A stretch of DNA of 64,000 bases from contig CALYQJ010000001.1 in the NCBI GenBank assembly GCA_945285405.1, forward strand, positions 1-64,000, read 5' to 3'. The DNA comes from an uncultured Lactobacillaceae bacterium. Its GTDB lineage: Bacteria > Bacillota > Bacilli > Lactobacillales > Lactobacillaceae. Below the pieces are notes generated by a model that was given only the letters and a program-made list of their open reading frames with translations, was not told where the DNA came from and did not search any database. The position numbers were made by a program, and so were the translations under genes. Of this stretch, positions 56,139-64,000 are shown in pieces. The stretch's first letter is position 1. Each line of letters starts with the position of its first letter.

Positions 56139-57938
56139 TTAAATAAATTTTTGAGCTAATTTAGAGTATTCATTAATATCTGATTTGATTAAATCAGCTC
56201 CGGATTGCCAAAATTCCTTTTGTGTTAAATCAACACCTAAGTGTTTTTTAGCTAATTCTTCTACAGTCATATTTGCTGTATCTCTTAGTAAAGCAATATA
56301 TTTATCTTCAAATCCAGTTCCACTTTTTTGAGCAAATGAATAAATTCCCAAACTAAACAGATATCCGAAAGTATACGGAAAATTATAAAATGGTACAGTG
56401 TCACCAAAGAAATGTAGTTTACTAGTCCAAAAATGAGGATGATATCCTTCAGGATCTAATGCACCAGCAAAAGCCTCTTTTTGGGCTTCTTTCATCATCT
56501 CATTTAGTTCTTGTGGAGTTAGAATTCGTTTTTGCCGCTCAGTATAAAAATGCTTTTCAAAGAGATATCGAGCATGAATATTCATAAACATTGCAACTGC
56601 ATTAACCATTTTTGCATCAAGTAAAGTTAATTTTTCACTATCTGATTGAGCATTAGCAACATTTGCGGTATTAATAATAGTTTCAGCAAAAGTTGAAGCA
56701 GTTTCAGCCACATTCATTGCATAATTTTGTCGCCAAGCCGGTAAATCAAACAACTGCATTGAATGGAAAACATGACCTAATTCATGACCAATTGTTGCTG
56801 CATCATTAACCGAACCAGTGAAAGTTAAGAAAACACGTGCTTCTTTTTTAATTGGTAAAGGAGTTTCAAAACCACCAGGTTGTTTACCTGGACGATCTTC
56901 GGCTTCAATCCAACGATGATTAAAAGCATATTGAGCAACTTTTCCCATTTTTGGCGAGAATTTAGTAAAATTTTTAACAATTAAGTCAGCTGCTTCATCA
57001 AATGTCATTTTACGTGCTTGATAACCAGGTAAACTTAGTGGAGCAGATTGATCTTGCCAAGAAATTTTAGTTGTTGGTAATTTTAAAAGTTTCGCTTTAC
57101 ATTGCAAAAAATCAACTAACATTTGTTTATTATCTTTGACAACCGACCACATTGTATTTAGAGTTTCACGACTCATTCGGTTAAGTTCAAGTGGATATTC
57201 GAGAAAGTCATTATAGTGATGAGCTTGATAGTCGGTTAAACGTGAACCTGCTAAATGGTTTAAAGTATCTGCAGAAAGATTTTCTGCTTTTCCCCACATT
57301 TGTTCATAACTATCCATTAAATTTTTACGAGCAGAGTTGTTATGAATACTATCTAAGAGATTTAATGCTTGACCAGCACTAACTTTGTGCTCAATTCCTT
57401 TTTCATCTTGATAGCTAGTACTTAGTCCTGAAGCAATTGTTTCATAATGATTTGACCAAGCATATAATGCATCTTTTTGAAGTTGCGCAATAATTTTTTC
57501 AGTAGTTGGATCAAGTAACCTTTGAGCTTGTTGACGTTGTTCTTTTAAGGCAAATTGAATTTCGGTTAGCTGAGGATCATTTAGTAGTTTAGTAAATTCA
57601 CTATCGTTTAATTGTGCTAATTTACGACTCCAAGTTTGTTCAGCTTCTATGAATTTTAATTCCAGTTTATCTATTTCTCCAAATTTTGCTTTTACACTTG
57701 TATCTGTATAAAAAGCAGCTTGCCACATTCCAACAAATGCACTGATTTCATATAATTCAGCTTGAATTTCTTGGAGCTTTTGTGCTATTAAGGGCATTTG
57801 ATCTAAAGTAATATTACTTAATAAATCATTGGCCTTAGTTATTTTTTGTTCAGTTTCTTTTATAGCAGTCTTTAATTCAGGTGAATCAATATTACCCCCA
57901 TATAAATTATTAAAATCCCAGGTTTCTTTTAGTGCCAT
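56139..57938 (-). CDS. M3 family oligoendopeptidase, PepF-like
   Basis: I choose the ATG at 57938, behind GGAAGG and with the family-like start ALKETWDFNNLYGG, over the upstream in-frame ATG; the protein is then 599 residues. The zinc motif HELGH is at 385-389, followed by VFHSMQ, with the downstream Glu in NVAETASTFAE near 413-423. It belongs to the M3B group but differs in most of its length from the PepF at 21420, and the pattern (GHELGH, MWGKAENLS) fits the second, PepF/pz-like branch. It cleaves medium-length peptides. Confidence 0.92.
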   Translation of the reverse strand: MALKETWDFNNLYGGNIDSPELKTAIKETEQKITKANDLLSNITLDQMPLIAQKLQEIQAELYEISAFVGMWQAAFYTDTSVKAKFGEIDKLELKFIEAEQTWSRKLAQLNDSEFTKLLNDPQLTEIQFALKEQRQQAQRLLDPTTEKIIAQLQKDALYAWSNHYETIASGLSTSYQDEKGIEHKVSAGQALNLLDSIHNNSARKNLMDSYEQMWGKAENLSADTLNHLAGSRLTDYQAHHYNDFLEYPLELNRMSRETLNTMWSVVKDNKQMLVDFLQCKAKLLKLPTTKISWQDQSAPLSLPGYQARKMTFDEAADLIVKNFTKFSPKMGKVAQYAFNHRWIEAEDRPGKQPGGFETPLPIKKEARVFLTFTGSVNDAATIGHELGHVFHSMQLFDLPAWRQNYAMNVAETASTFAETIINTANVANAQSDSEKLTLLDAKMVNAVAMFMNIHARYLFEKHFYTERQKRILTPQELNEMMKEAQKEAFAGALDPEGYHPHFWTSKLHFFGDTVPFYNFPYTFGYLFSLGIYSFAQKSGTGFEDKYIALLRDTANMTVEELAKKHLGVDLTQKEFWQSGADLIKSDINEYSKLAQKFI

Positions 57939-58073
57939 TCTTAATATCCTTCCTTTAATGATATGAATAATCATACATTTTTTGATAAAAATAGTTAAGC
58001 TTTTTTCAATGTTTCAATTAAACCTTGAATTTTTATGTTAAATTAATTTAAATTAGTTTAGCGAAAATGATTT

Positions 58074-58102
58074 TTGCTAATAATAAGAAAATATGCTAAA
58101 AT
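58074..58102 (+). promoter_or_regulatory. promoter of rplU-rpmA
   Basis: TTGCTA (58074-58079) and TAAAAT (58097-58102) are 17 bases apart. TG precedes the -10 box (TGCTAAAAT), giving an extended -10. Transcription would start near 58109. Confidence 0.75.
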
Positions 58103-58108
58103 TTGTTA

Positions 58109-58170
58109 GTTGTATGTATGCAACCGCACCAACTGGGATTAATTTATTTCCCTTAGGGCGAGTCTAATAT
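58109..58170 (+). ncRNA. ribosomal protein L21 leader
   Basis: GTTGTATGTATGCAACCGCACCAACTGGG... and CCCTTAGGGCGAGTC form the small hairpin region found ahead of rplU in Firmicutes, known as the L21 leader. In relatives it is thought to be the binding site for autoregulation by L21. The identification rests on position and the sequence of the hairpin region; I could not compare it to a covariance model. Confidence 0.7.
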
Positions 58171-58184
58171 AGGAGTAGAATCAA

Positions 58185-58499
58185 ATGTACGCAGTTTTTG
58201 CAAATGGTGGCAAACAATATAAAGCTAAAGTTGGAGATACACTTTTTCTTGAAAAAATTGATCAAGACGTAGATAGTGAAGTAACTTTTGATCAAGTTTT
58301 ATTGATTTCCGATGATGATAACAAAATCACAGTTGGTAATCCAATAATTGCTGGAGCAACAATTAAGGCAAAAGTAGAAAAACACGGTAAAGAGAAAAAA
58401 GTTGTAACTTTTAAATACAAAGCAAAGAAACATTACCATACGAAGCAGGGACATCGTCAACCCTATACTCGTGTTTCTATTGAATCAATTAACGTCTAG
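58185..58499 (+). CDS. rplU: 50S ribosomal protein L21
   Basis: The 104-residue protein starts MYAVFANGGKQYKAKVGD and ends RQPYTRVSIESINV, the conserved L21 borders. The ATG follows AGGAGTAG. It lies behind the L21 leader. rpmA follows after only 12 bases, so the prp gene usually found between them is absent. Confidence 0.97.
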   Translation: MYAVFANGGKQYKAKVGDTLFLEKIDQDVDSEVTFDQVLLISDDDNKITVGNPIIAGATIKAKVEKHGKEKKVVTFKYKAKKHYHTKQGHRQPYTRVSIESINV

Positions 58500-58511
58500 A
58501 GGTAAGTAAAA

Positions 58512-58808
58512 ATGTTAATGAATTTTCATATTGATAATCTTGGATTAAACAAAATGGCCCACCATAAAGGGGGCGGCTCTTCATCTAATGGTCGTAACTC
58601 TGCAGGTCGTCGTTTAGGTGCTAAAAGATCTGATGGACAATTTGTTCATACAGGTACAATTATTTATCGCCAACGAGGAACACATATTCATCCTGGAACT
58701 AATGTTGGTAAAGGCGGGGATGACACCTTATTTGCATTAGCTGATGGGTATGTAAAATATGAACGTTTGGGTAAATTCAAGAAACAAGTTTCTGTAAACC
58801 CCGCATAA
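58512..58808 (+). CDS. rpmA: 50S ribosomal protein L27 with an atypical N-terminal extension
   Basis: The core, from [16 protein letters not shown] on, is a normal L27. A good ribosome site (AGAGG, nine bases) directs translation to the ATG at 58512, which would give the 14-residue leader [14 protein letters not shown] before the core. Firmicute L27 normally begins MLxxNLQFFAxKKG and is cut by the protease Prp after QFF. Here MLMN is kept but QFFA is gone. The second ATG at 58554 could be used, giving a leaderless start as in Gram-negative L27, but its ribosome site is weak (TTGGA). No prp gene lies next to it. See findings. Confidence 0.93.
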   Translation: MLMNFHIDNLGLNKMAHHKGGGSSSNGRNSAGRRLGAKRSDGQFVHTGTIIYRQRGTHIHPGTNVGKGGDDTLFALADGYVKYERLGKFKKQVSVNPA

Positions 58809-58820
58809 TTATTTATACAA

Positions 58821-58859
58821 AAGGCAGACAACATGTTTTTATTGATTGTTTGCTTTTTT
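58821..58859 (+). terminator. intrinsic terminator after rpmA
   Basis: GCAGACAA (58824-58831) and TTGTTTGC (58846-58853) pair with one G-T pair, followed by seven T. It lies between rpmA and the M24 peptidase gene. Confidence 0.75.
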
Positions 58860-58872
58860 ATTTGGAGAATAA

Positions 58873-59946
58873 ATGGAAGAAATACATCTGAAAAAATTTC
58901 AATCATGGCTCAGTCAAAAAAGTGTAGAAGGAGCATTATTAATTGATCCAATTAATGTTTCTTATTTTACTGGTTTTACTGGTGACGAATCCTTTTTGTT
59001 TGTAACTCCAGAAAAATCAATTTTTTTTACTGATTCTCGTTATATAACTCAAGCTAAAAGTCAACTTCATGGAATTTCTCTTGAAGAAAATCAACGTGGC
59101 TTACTTGGAGTTATCAGATACATCAATGATAATTTTCCACTTAATGATTTGGGTTTAGAATTTTCCTATGTTACAGCTAATGATTACCTTACTGTAAAAA
59201 AGAAGGTACGCCGACCTTTAATAGATATTTCACCTGAAATTGATCATTTGCGGCAAGTTAAAGATTCAGATGAAATTTTAAAAATACGTCGTGCATGCGA
59301 AATTAGTGATCAAGCTTTCGCATTAATCCTTGAAGAAATTAGACCAGGAATGACAGAATTAGCAGTCGCTGCTAAGTTGGAAAGTCACTTTAAAGAGTTA
59401 GGTGCAAGTGGTCCATCTTTTTCAACAATTGTGGCTTCAGGAGCACGTTCAGCATTACCGCATGGTATTGCTTCAGACAAAGAAATACATGAAGGTGACT
59501 TAGTCACATTGGACTTTGGTTGTTATTACCATGGATATACGTCGGATATTACCCGTACTATTGGTATTGGACACGTTAGTGAAGATCAAAAAAATATTTA
59601 TCAGTTAGTTTTACGAGCAAATAAAGATACAATTAAAATTTTGCAGCAAGGTGTTACCGGAACTGAAATGCATGAAAAAGCTCATCAAATAATTGATGGT
59701 GCTGGTTATAAAAAGTTTTTTCAACATGGTGTAGGTCATGGAATTGGACGTAGTGTCCATGAAGGTCCTGGATCTTGGGGTGTATATCGTAATAACCCTG
59801 TAATAATTGGAAATGTAATTACAATTGAACCTGGGGTTTATTTACCGAATCGCTTTGGAGTCCGAATTGAAGATGATGTTCTAATTACTGATCACAATTA
59901 TGAAGTTTTAACTAAAGCACCAAAAGATGATTTAATAATAATTTAG
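58873..59946 (+). CDS. M24 family Xaa-Pro peptidase
   Basis: The 357-residue protein has an N-terminal creatinase-type domain (about 1-125) and a pita-bread catalytic domain. The metal ligands appear in LDFGCYYHGYTSDITRT (two Asp), HGVGHGIGRSVHEGPG (His), TIEPGVYLP (Glu) and VRIEDDV (Glu). It cleaves X-Pro bonds in peptides, as PepP aminopeptidase or PepQ prolidase; the YqhT position before efp is conserved in Firmicutes and supports the PepP-like type. It is the first gene of a long operon with efp. Confidence 0.9.
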   Translation: MEEIHLKKFQSWLSQKSVEGALLIDPINVSYFTGFTGDESFLFVTPEKSIFFTDSRYITQAKSQLHGISLEENQRGLLGVIRYINDNFPLNDLGLEFSYVTANDYLTVKKKVRRPLIDISPEIDHLRQVKDSDEILKIRRACEISDQAFALILEEIRPGMTELAVAAKLESHFKELGASGPSFSTIVASGARSALPHGIASDKEIHEGDLVTLDFGCYYHGYTSDITRTIGIGHVSEDQKNIYQLVLRANKDTIKILQQGVTGTEMHEKAHQIIDGAGYKKFFQHGVGHGIGRSVHEGPGSWGVYRNNPVIIGNVITIEPGVYLPNRFGVRIEDDVLITDHNYEVLTKAPKDDLIII

Positions 59947-59955
59947 GAGTAGATA

Positions 59956-60513
59956 ATGATTTCTGTAAATGATTTTAAAAATGGATTAACAATTGGTACA
60001 GGTAAAGATATTTGGCAAGTTATTGAATTTCAGCATGTCAAACCTGGAAAAGGAGGGGCTTTTGTTCGTTCAACTTTACGTAATTTGCGAACTGGTGCCG
60101 TTCAAGATAAAACTTTTCGGGCAACTGAAAAAGTAGAAAAAATTGATGTAAATACTCGTGAAATGCAATATTTGTTTAATTCTGGTGATACCTATACTTT
60201 TATGGATACAGAAACTTATGAACAATTAGAGGTCCCTAGTAGTGCGATTGGCGACAAGATAAAATATTTAAAAGAAAATATGATAGTTAGTATTTCGAGT
60301 TATAATAATGAAACTTTAGGAATTGAATTGCCAAATAAAGTTGATTTGAAGGTTAAGGAAACTGAACCAACGATTAAGGGTAATACAGCTTCAGGTGGTT
60401 CAAAACCTGCGACAATGGAAACAGGGCTAGTTGTGCAAGTTCCTTTCTTTATTAATGAAGGTGATGTTTTAACAATAAATACTACTGATGGTTCATATAT
60501 ATCAAGGGCATAA
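59956..60513 (+). CDS. efp: elongation factor P
   Basis: It relieves ribosome stalling at polyproline runs. The 185-residue protein has the three-domain EF-P shape, with the modification loop [11 protein letters not shown] near 29-39, including Lys32. The ATG follows AGGAGTAG. It lies nine bases after the M24 peptidase gene. Confidence 0.97.
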   Translation: MISVNDFKNGLTIGTGKDIWQVIEFQHVKPGKGGAFVRSTLRNLRTGAVQDKTFRATEKVEKIDVNTREMQYLFNSGDTYTFMDTETYEQLEVPSSAIGDKIKYLKENMIVSISSYNNETLGIELPNKVDLKVKETEPTIKGNTASGGSKPATMETGLVVQVPFFINEGDVLTINTTDGSYISRA

Positions 60514-60515
60514 AA

Positions 60516-60908
60516 ATGGCAAAATTAAGAAGTAGTTTACAACTTAATAGCAGTCCTAGTGTAGCTGGGAATGTTGCAATTTCACAAAAAGCTTTAGTTA
60601 AAATTATGCAGTTAACTGCTGGTACTGTTAAAAATGTTGATGATATGGCAAAATCTTTTCAAAAGATTTTTAATCGTCGCTTTCCAGGAGTTCAATTAAT
60701 TAATGATGCGGCATTAAAGTTGGTCAATCAACAATTAGTTGCTGATATTTCAATTAAGATCAATTATGGAGTTAATGTAATTCAAACTTCATATCAAGTT
60801 CAACAAGAAATTATTAATCAATTTAAAGAAATGCTTGATTTGGAACTGACTAAAGTAAATGTTAGAGTAATCGACTTAATTGAAGAAGTACATAGTGAAA
60901 AATCATGA
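60516..60908 (+). CDS. Asp23/Gls24 family protein (YqhY-like)
   Basis: The 130-residue protein has the Asp23 pattern: GNVAISQKALVKIMQLTAG near 18-36, a variable loop, and VNVIQTSYQVQQEIINQFKEM near 85-105 with VNVRVIDLI near the end. The YqhY position between efp and nusB is conserved in Firmicutes; relatives are linked to acetyl-CoA carboxylase control and envelope stress. It overlaps nusB by four bases. Confidence 0.88.
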   Translation: MAKLRSSLQLNSSPSVAGNVAISQKALVKIMQLTAGTVKNVDDMAKSFQKIFNRRFPGVQLINDAALKLVNQQLVADISIKINYGVNVIQTSYQVQQEIINQFKEMLDLELTKVNVRVIDLIEEVHSEKS

Positions 60909-61342
60909 AAAGAAAAGAACAGCGAGACTTGTTAATTAAATCAGTTTTCGCTCATTTTTTTCAAAAGGATCTTTCTTTAAACTCCATTATAGTGAATATT
61001 AGTCAAAGTTTTTCGAAAGAGAAAGTGACGGGAATAGATCAAAAGAAATATTTTACTCCTTTAGTTACTCAGCTTGATCATAATGAACTTTCTTTTCAAG
61101 CTATAATATCAAAGCATTTAAAGAAAACTTGGAAAATTGAACGTTTACCTTTGCTGGACATTGCAATTTTAGAAGTTGCAATTGCAGAAATTAATTACTT
61201 ACCAGAAATTCCTTTTGATGTAACAGTTAATGAAGCGGTTGATCTTACTAAGAAATATTCTACTGAAAAGTCGCCAAGCTTCGTTAATGGAATCTTGGTT
61301 AGTATCAATCAGGATCTTAAAGAAAGTAATACTCAGTCTTGA
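60905..61342 (+). CDS. nusB: transcription antitermination factor NusB
   Basis: It binds boxA RNA with S10 and supports rRNA antitermination. The 145-residue helical protein has the C-terminal pattern RLPLLDIAILEVAIAEI and VTVNEAVDLTKKYSTEKSPSFVNGIL, typical of NusB. It overlaps both neighbours by four bases (Asp23 family and folD). It ends with TGA, a sign that TGA is a stop in this genome. Confidence 0.95.
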   Translation: MKRKEQRDLLIKSVFAHFFQKDLSLNSIIVNISQSFSKEKVTGIDQKKYFTPLVTQLDHNELSFQAIISKHLKKTWKIERLPLLDIAILEVAIAEINYLPEIPFDVTVNEAVDLTKKYSTEKSPSFVNGILVSINQDLKESNTQS

Positions 61343-62184
61343 CTGCAATAATTCTTGACGGCCAAAAAGTAGCTAATCAGTTAGCAGAAAAATTAAAGGT
61401 CCAAGTACGGCATTTATCAAGGACGCCAATTTTAATAATAATTTCTTTTGGAAATAATCCGGAAAATAAAATTTATTTAGATAAAAAGATAAATCGCGGA
61501 GCGCAGGTTGGAATTAAAATAAAAGTTCATCATTTAGTTGCATCAACTACTGAAAGATCAGTCATTGATTTGATCCATCACTATAATCAAGATCAGTTAG
61601 TTTCAGGTATTATGGTTCAATTGCCTTTACCTGAACAAATTTCTTATTATCATTTAGTTAGGGCGATAAACCCTTTGAAAGATGTTGATGGTTTTAACGA
61701 ACAGAATGTTGGAAGACTTTGGAATGGTGATTCTAACTTTATTGCTCCTGCCACGCCACGAGGTATTTTAAGCCTTTTATCAGCTTATGATTTGTCATTA
61801 AAAGGTAAACATACTGTTGTTATGGGGAGAAGTAATCTAGTAGGAAAGCCTCTAGCTGGTTTATGCTTGGCTAAAGATAGTACAGTAACTTTAACTCATC
61901 GAAAAACAACTAATATGCGTCAAATTACCCAAAGTGCAGATATTTTGGTAGTAGCGATTGGTCAAGCTCAAATGGTCGATCAAAGTTACGTAAAACCAGG
62001 GGCTATTGTTATTGATGTGGGAATCAATACTACAGCGCAAGGTCTTATGGGAGATGTAAATTTTTCAGAAGTTAAAGAAATATCTTCATATATCACACCT
62101 GTACCTAAGGGTATTGGACCAATGACAGTAATCTCCTTATTAGAAAATGTTGTTAAAGCACAGAAGAGTCAAGAATTAGGTTAA
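61339..62184 (+). CDS. folD: bifunctional methylenetetrahydrofolate dehydrogenase/cyclohydrolase
   Basis: It interconverts 5,10-methylene- and 10-formyl-tetrahydrofolate. The 281-residue protein has the IYLDKKI active-site lysine region near 49-56, VQLPLPEQI near 93-101, the ATPRG stretch near 138-142 and the NADP-binding GRSNLVGKPLAGLCL near 162-176. It starts with TTG at 61339, overlapping nusB. Confidence 0.95.
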   Translation: MTAIILDGQKVANQLAEKLKVQVRHLSRTPILIIISFGNNPENKIYLDKKINRGAQVGIKIKVHHLVASTTERSVIDLIHHYNQDQLVSGIMVQLPLPEQISYYHLVRAINPLKDVDGFNEQNVGRLWNGDSNFIAPATPRGILSLLSAYDLSLKGKHTVVMGRSNLVGKPLAGLCLAKDSTVTLTHRKTTNMRQITQSADILVVAIGQAQMVDQSYVKPGAIVIDVGINTTAQGLMGDVNFSEVKEISSYITPVPKGIGPMTVISLLENVVKAQKSQELG

Positions 62185-62187
62185 AAC

Positions 62188-63570
62188 ATGGATAAAAGTA
62201 ACCTTAATCAAGAAAATTATTTATCTGTTAGTCAAATAACTTCTTATATTGGTAAAAAATTTAGTAAAGACCCTTATTTAGATCAGGTTAATATTAAAGG
62301 TGAAATTACTAATTTCCGTGAACGCTCAAATGGACACCAATACTTTAGTTTAAAAGATGATAATGCCAAAATTGGTGTTACTCTTTTTCGTAATGTTTAT
62401 CAAAAAATTAATTTTAAAATTAAAGATGGGGATTTAGTCGCTTGTCGAGGTAGAATTAATATTTATCCTCCTCATGGTACGTATTCTTTAATTGTAGAAT
62501 CAATTGAACCTTATGGCTTAGGCACATTATTACGAGAATTACAAGAAAGAAAAGCTAGGCTTGAAAAAAAAGGAATTTTTGATTCTAAAAGAAAGCGTTC
62601 AATATGTTCATTTCCACGACGAATTGCAGTTATAACTAGTCCTAGTGGAGCGGTCATTCGTGATATTATAACGACAACGCGACGTCGTTTCCCTTTGGTA
62701 AAATTGATTTTATTTCCAGCAGTAGTTCAAGGTGAAAAAGCTGCTTCTTCAGTTTTTAAACAATTAGAACGAGCTAATGAAATGAATAATTTTGACACTA
62801 TTATTATTGCGCGAGGTGGTGGTTCTTTTGAGGACTTATGGCCTTTCAATGATGAAAAATTGACTGTAGCAGTAGCTAAGAGTAAAATTCCAGTGATTAC
62901 TTCAATCGGTCATGAAACTGATACTACTTTAGTAGATTATGCTGCTGATTTAAGAGCACCTACTCCTACCGCTGCTGCAGAATTAGCTACACCACGTTTA
63001 GATCAATTAAAACAATTATTACAGCAGCGTCGGATTGAATTAAGGCAAGCTGAGCTCCATTATTTAACTAATTTAAAAGCAAAAATACGTCCATTAACTA
63101 AGAGCTATTTGTTTAGACGACCTGAAGCTTTTTATCAGAATCAGGCAATTACTTTGGATCGATTAAAAGAACGTTTGAATCAAGAAGAAAAACATATATT
63201 AAATGAACAGGTTAATCAAGTAGTTCAATTGCAAAAAATGTTAAAATCTGTAATGCCTCAGCATTTAATATTACAGTTACGGGAAAAGAATACACTAGAA
63301 TTACAAAATTTAAATCGTGAAGTTAAAGTTATTATTCATAATAAAAAAATTAAATTGCAAAATTTATCGCAAAATCTGTTAATGCTTAATCCTCATCGTG
63401 TATTAGAACGAGGTTATGGAATTGTTGAAAATGACAAACATCAGGTGATTGATCGAGTAAATAAGACTAAACTCAACGATAAATTAAAATTGATTTTAAC
63501 TGATGGGGTAGTTTATTCAACCGTTAACCAAATTGAAGGAGATTCAAATGCCAGCAAAAAAATCGAATAA
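62188..63570 (+). CDS. xseA: exodeoxyribonuclease VII large subunit
   Basis: It is the catalytic part of exonuclease VII. The 460-residue protein has the OB-fold N-terminus (VNIKGEITNFRERSNGHQYF), the catalytic core with VITSPSGAVIRDI near 147-159, ARGGGSFEDLWPFNDE near 208-223 and IGHETDTTLVDYAADLRAPTP, and a long coiled-coil C-terminal region. It overlaps the xseB start by 23 bases. Confidence 0.96.
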   Translation: MDKSNLNQENYLSVSQITSYIGKKFSKDPYLDQVNIKGEITNFRERSNGHQYFSLKDDNAKIGVTLFRNVYQKINFKIKDGDLVACRGRINIYPPHGTYSLIVESIEPYGLGTLLRELQERKARLEKKGIFDSKRKRSICSFPRRIAVITSPSGAVIRDIITTTRRRFPLVKLILFPAVVQGEKAASSVFKQLERANEMNNFDTIIIARGGGSFEDLWPFNDEKLTVAVAKSKIPVITSIGHETDTTLVDYAADLRAPTPTAAAELATPRLDQLKQLLQQRRIELRQAELHYLTNLKAKIRPLTKSYLFRRPEAFYQNQAITLDRLKERLNQEEKHILNEQVNQVVQLQKMLKSVMPQHLILQLREKNTLELQNLNREVKVIIHNKKIKLQNLSQNLLMLNPHRVLERGYGIVENDKHQVIDRVNKTKLNDKLKLILTDGVVYSTVNQIEGDSNASKKIE

Positions 63571-63796
63571 AAAAGAATTAAGTTTTGAAGATCAAATGCA
63601 AAAGTTGGAAACCATTGTTAAAGAATTAGAAGCAGGTAATTTGCCATTACAAGATTCATTGGATCGTTTTAAAGAGGGTGTAGAGTTATCTAAAAAAATG
63701 GAGAAAACTCTTAATCAAGCTCAAGCATCAGTTTCTGCAATTATTGATGAAAATGGTCAAATCAAAGATTTTGCCGAGCAGGTAAATGATGAATAG
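63548..63796 (+). CDS. xseB: exodeoxyribonuclease VII small subunit
   Basis: The 82-residue helical protein starts at the ATG at 63548, behind GAAGGA, and overlaps xseA by 23 bases. It has the family pattern SFEDQMQKLETIVKELEAGNLPL and RFKEGVELSKKME. It binds XseA to form the active complex. Confidence 0.95.
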   Translation: MPAKKSNKKELSFEDQMQKLETIVKELEAGNLPLQDSLDRFKEGVELSKKMEKTLNQAQASVSAIIDENGQIKDFAEQVNDE

Positions 63797-64000
63797 TTTA
63801 TTAAAAAATGATTTAATAAAATTTAATAATTATTTGTCCCAAATTTATGAAACGTGGCCCCTTAATGAAAAATTAAAAACAGCAGTTAATTATTCTTTAC
63901 TAGCAAATGGCAAGAGACTAAGGCCTTTGCTATTTTTTACGACTTTACGTTCTTTTAATGAATCAAATATTTCGTTGTATTTTCCAGCTGCGGCAGCAAT
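63789..64000 (+). CDS. ispA: polyprenyl (farnesyl) diphosphate synthase, N-terminal part
   Basis: The last gene starts inside the end of xseB (ATG at 63789; a second ATG at 63786 is possible, but too close to AGG) and runs off the window. The part seen has ANGKRLRPLLFFTTL, the N-terminal signature of short-chain trans-prenyl synthases (usually GGKRLRP). Its position after xseB is conserved. It would supply farnesyl diphosphate for undecaprenyl phosphate synthesis. Confidence 0.9.
   Translation, partial: MNSLLKNDLIKFNNYLSQIYETWPLNEKLKTAVNYSLLANGKRLRPLLFFTTLRSFNESNISLYFPAAAA

Noticed and set aside
1..64000. CRISPR array, prophage or replication origin
   Set aside because: I saw no regularly spaced repeats, no phage structural or integrase genes, and no DnaA-box cluster or dnaA-dnaN genes.

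Overview
The window is chromosomal DNA from a strongly AT-rich Gram-positive bacterium, most likely a member of the Lactobacillaceae. The evidence is a MurE whose substrate loop lacks the DNPR motif of diaminopimelate enzymes, a full dltXABCD operon, lactobacillus-type peptidases (PepI, a C69 dipeptidase, two M3B oligoendopeptidases), a Gram-positive small alarmone synthetase plus a long Rel, an Mga-type regulator, a T-box in front of hisS-aspS and the Firmicute order efp-yqhY-nusB-folD-xseA-xseB-ispA. A surface protein with tandem SLAP-like C-terminal modules fits an insect- or gut-associated lactobacillus, but the genus cannot be fixed from the sequence alone.

Layout. 0-6 kb: a gene tail, a small membrane protein, PEP carboxylase, and a GtrB-type glycosyltransferase with a polytopic DUF6056-like partner. 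6-23 kb: proline iminopeptidase, small alarmone synthetase, C69 dipeptidase, a MacB/FtsX-type ABC exporter, an acetyltransferase, murE with an aspartate racemase and a membrane-anchored hydrolase, a CBS/CorC membrane protein with a CAP/SLAP surface protein, UspA, Ogt and PepF. 23-34 kb: a solitary Mga-like regulator, deoD, signal peptidase I, a NatAB-like exporter, a two-subunit ThrE-type exporter, a structured RNA with its own terminator, and a three-gene operon of unknown function (coiled coil, membrane-anchored protein, zinc-ribbon membrane protein), then tRNA-Thr. 33-41 kb: trpS, prmA-rsmE, rel-dtd-HAD hydrolase, and a cell-wall amidase with SH3b modules. 41-44 kb: an island with a serine hydrolase and a MerR/GyrI regulator interrupted by one in-frame TGA, flanked by long gene-free DNA. 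44-49 kb: dltXABCD, including the 49-residue DltX. 49-64 kb: T-box, hisS, aspS, lemA and a TPM-domain protein, a polytopic membrane protein, a second PepF-like enzyme, the L21 leader with rplU-rpmA, and the block from an M24 peptidase to ispA, which runs off the end.

The most unusual points are: (1) aspS is fused in frame to a complete RimJ/RimL-type GNAT acetyltransferase; (2) the ribosomal-processing protease gene prp, normally between rplU and rpmA, is absent, and L27 has also lost the cleavage motif that Prp recognises; (3) the MerR regulator is split by a single TGA while its operator-promoter is still intact; (4) an unassigned structured RNA precedes an operon of unknown function. I see no CRISPR array, no intact insertion sequence and no prophage.
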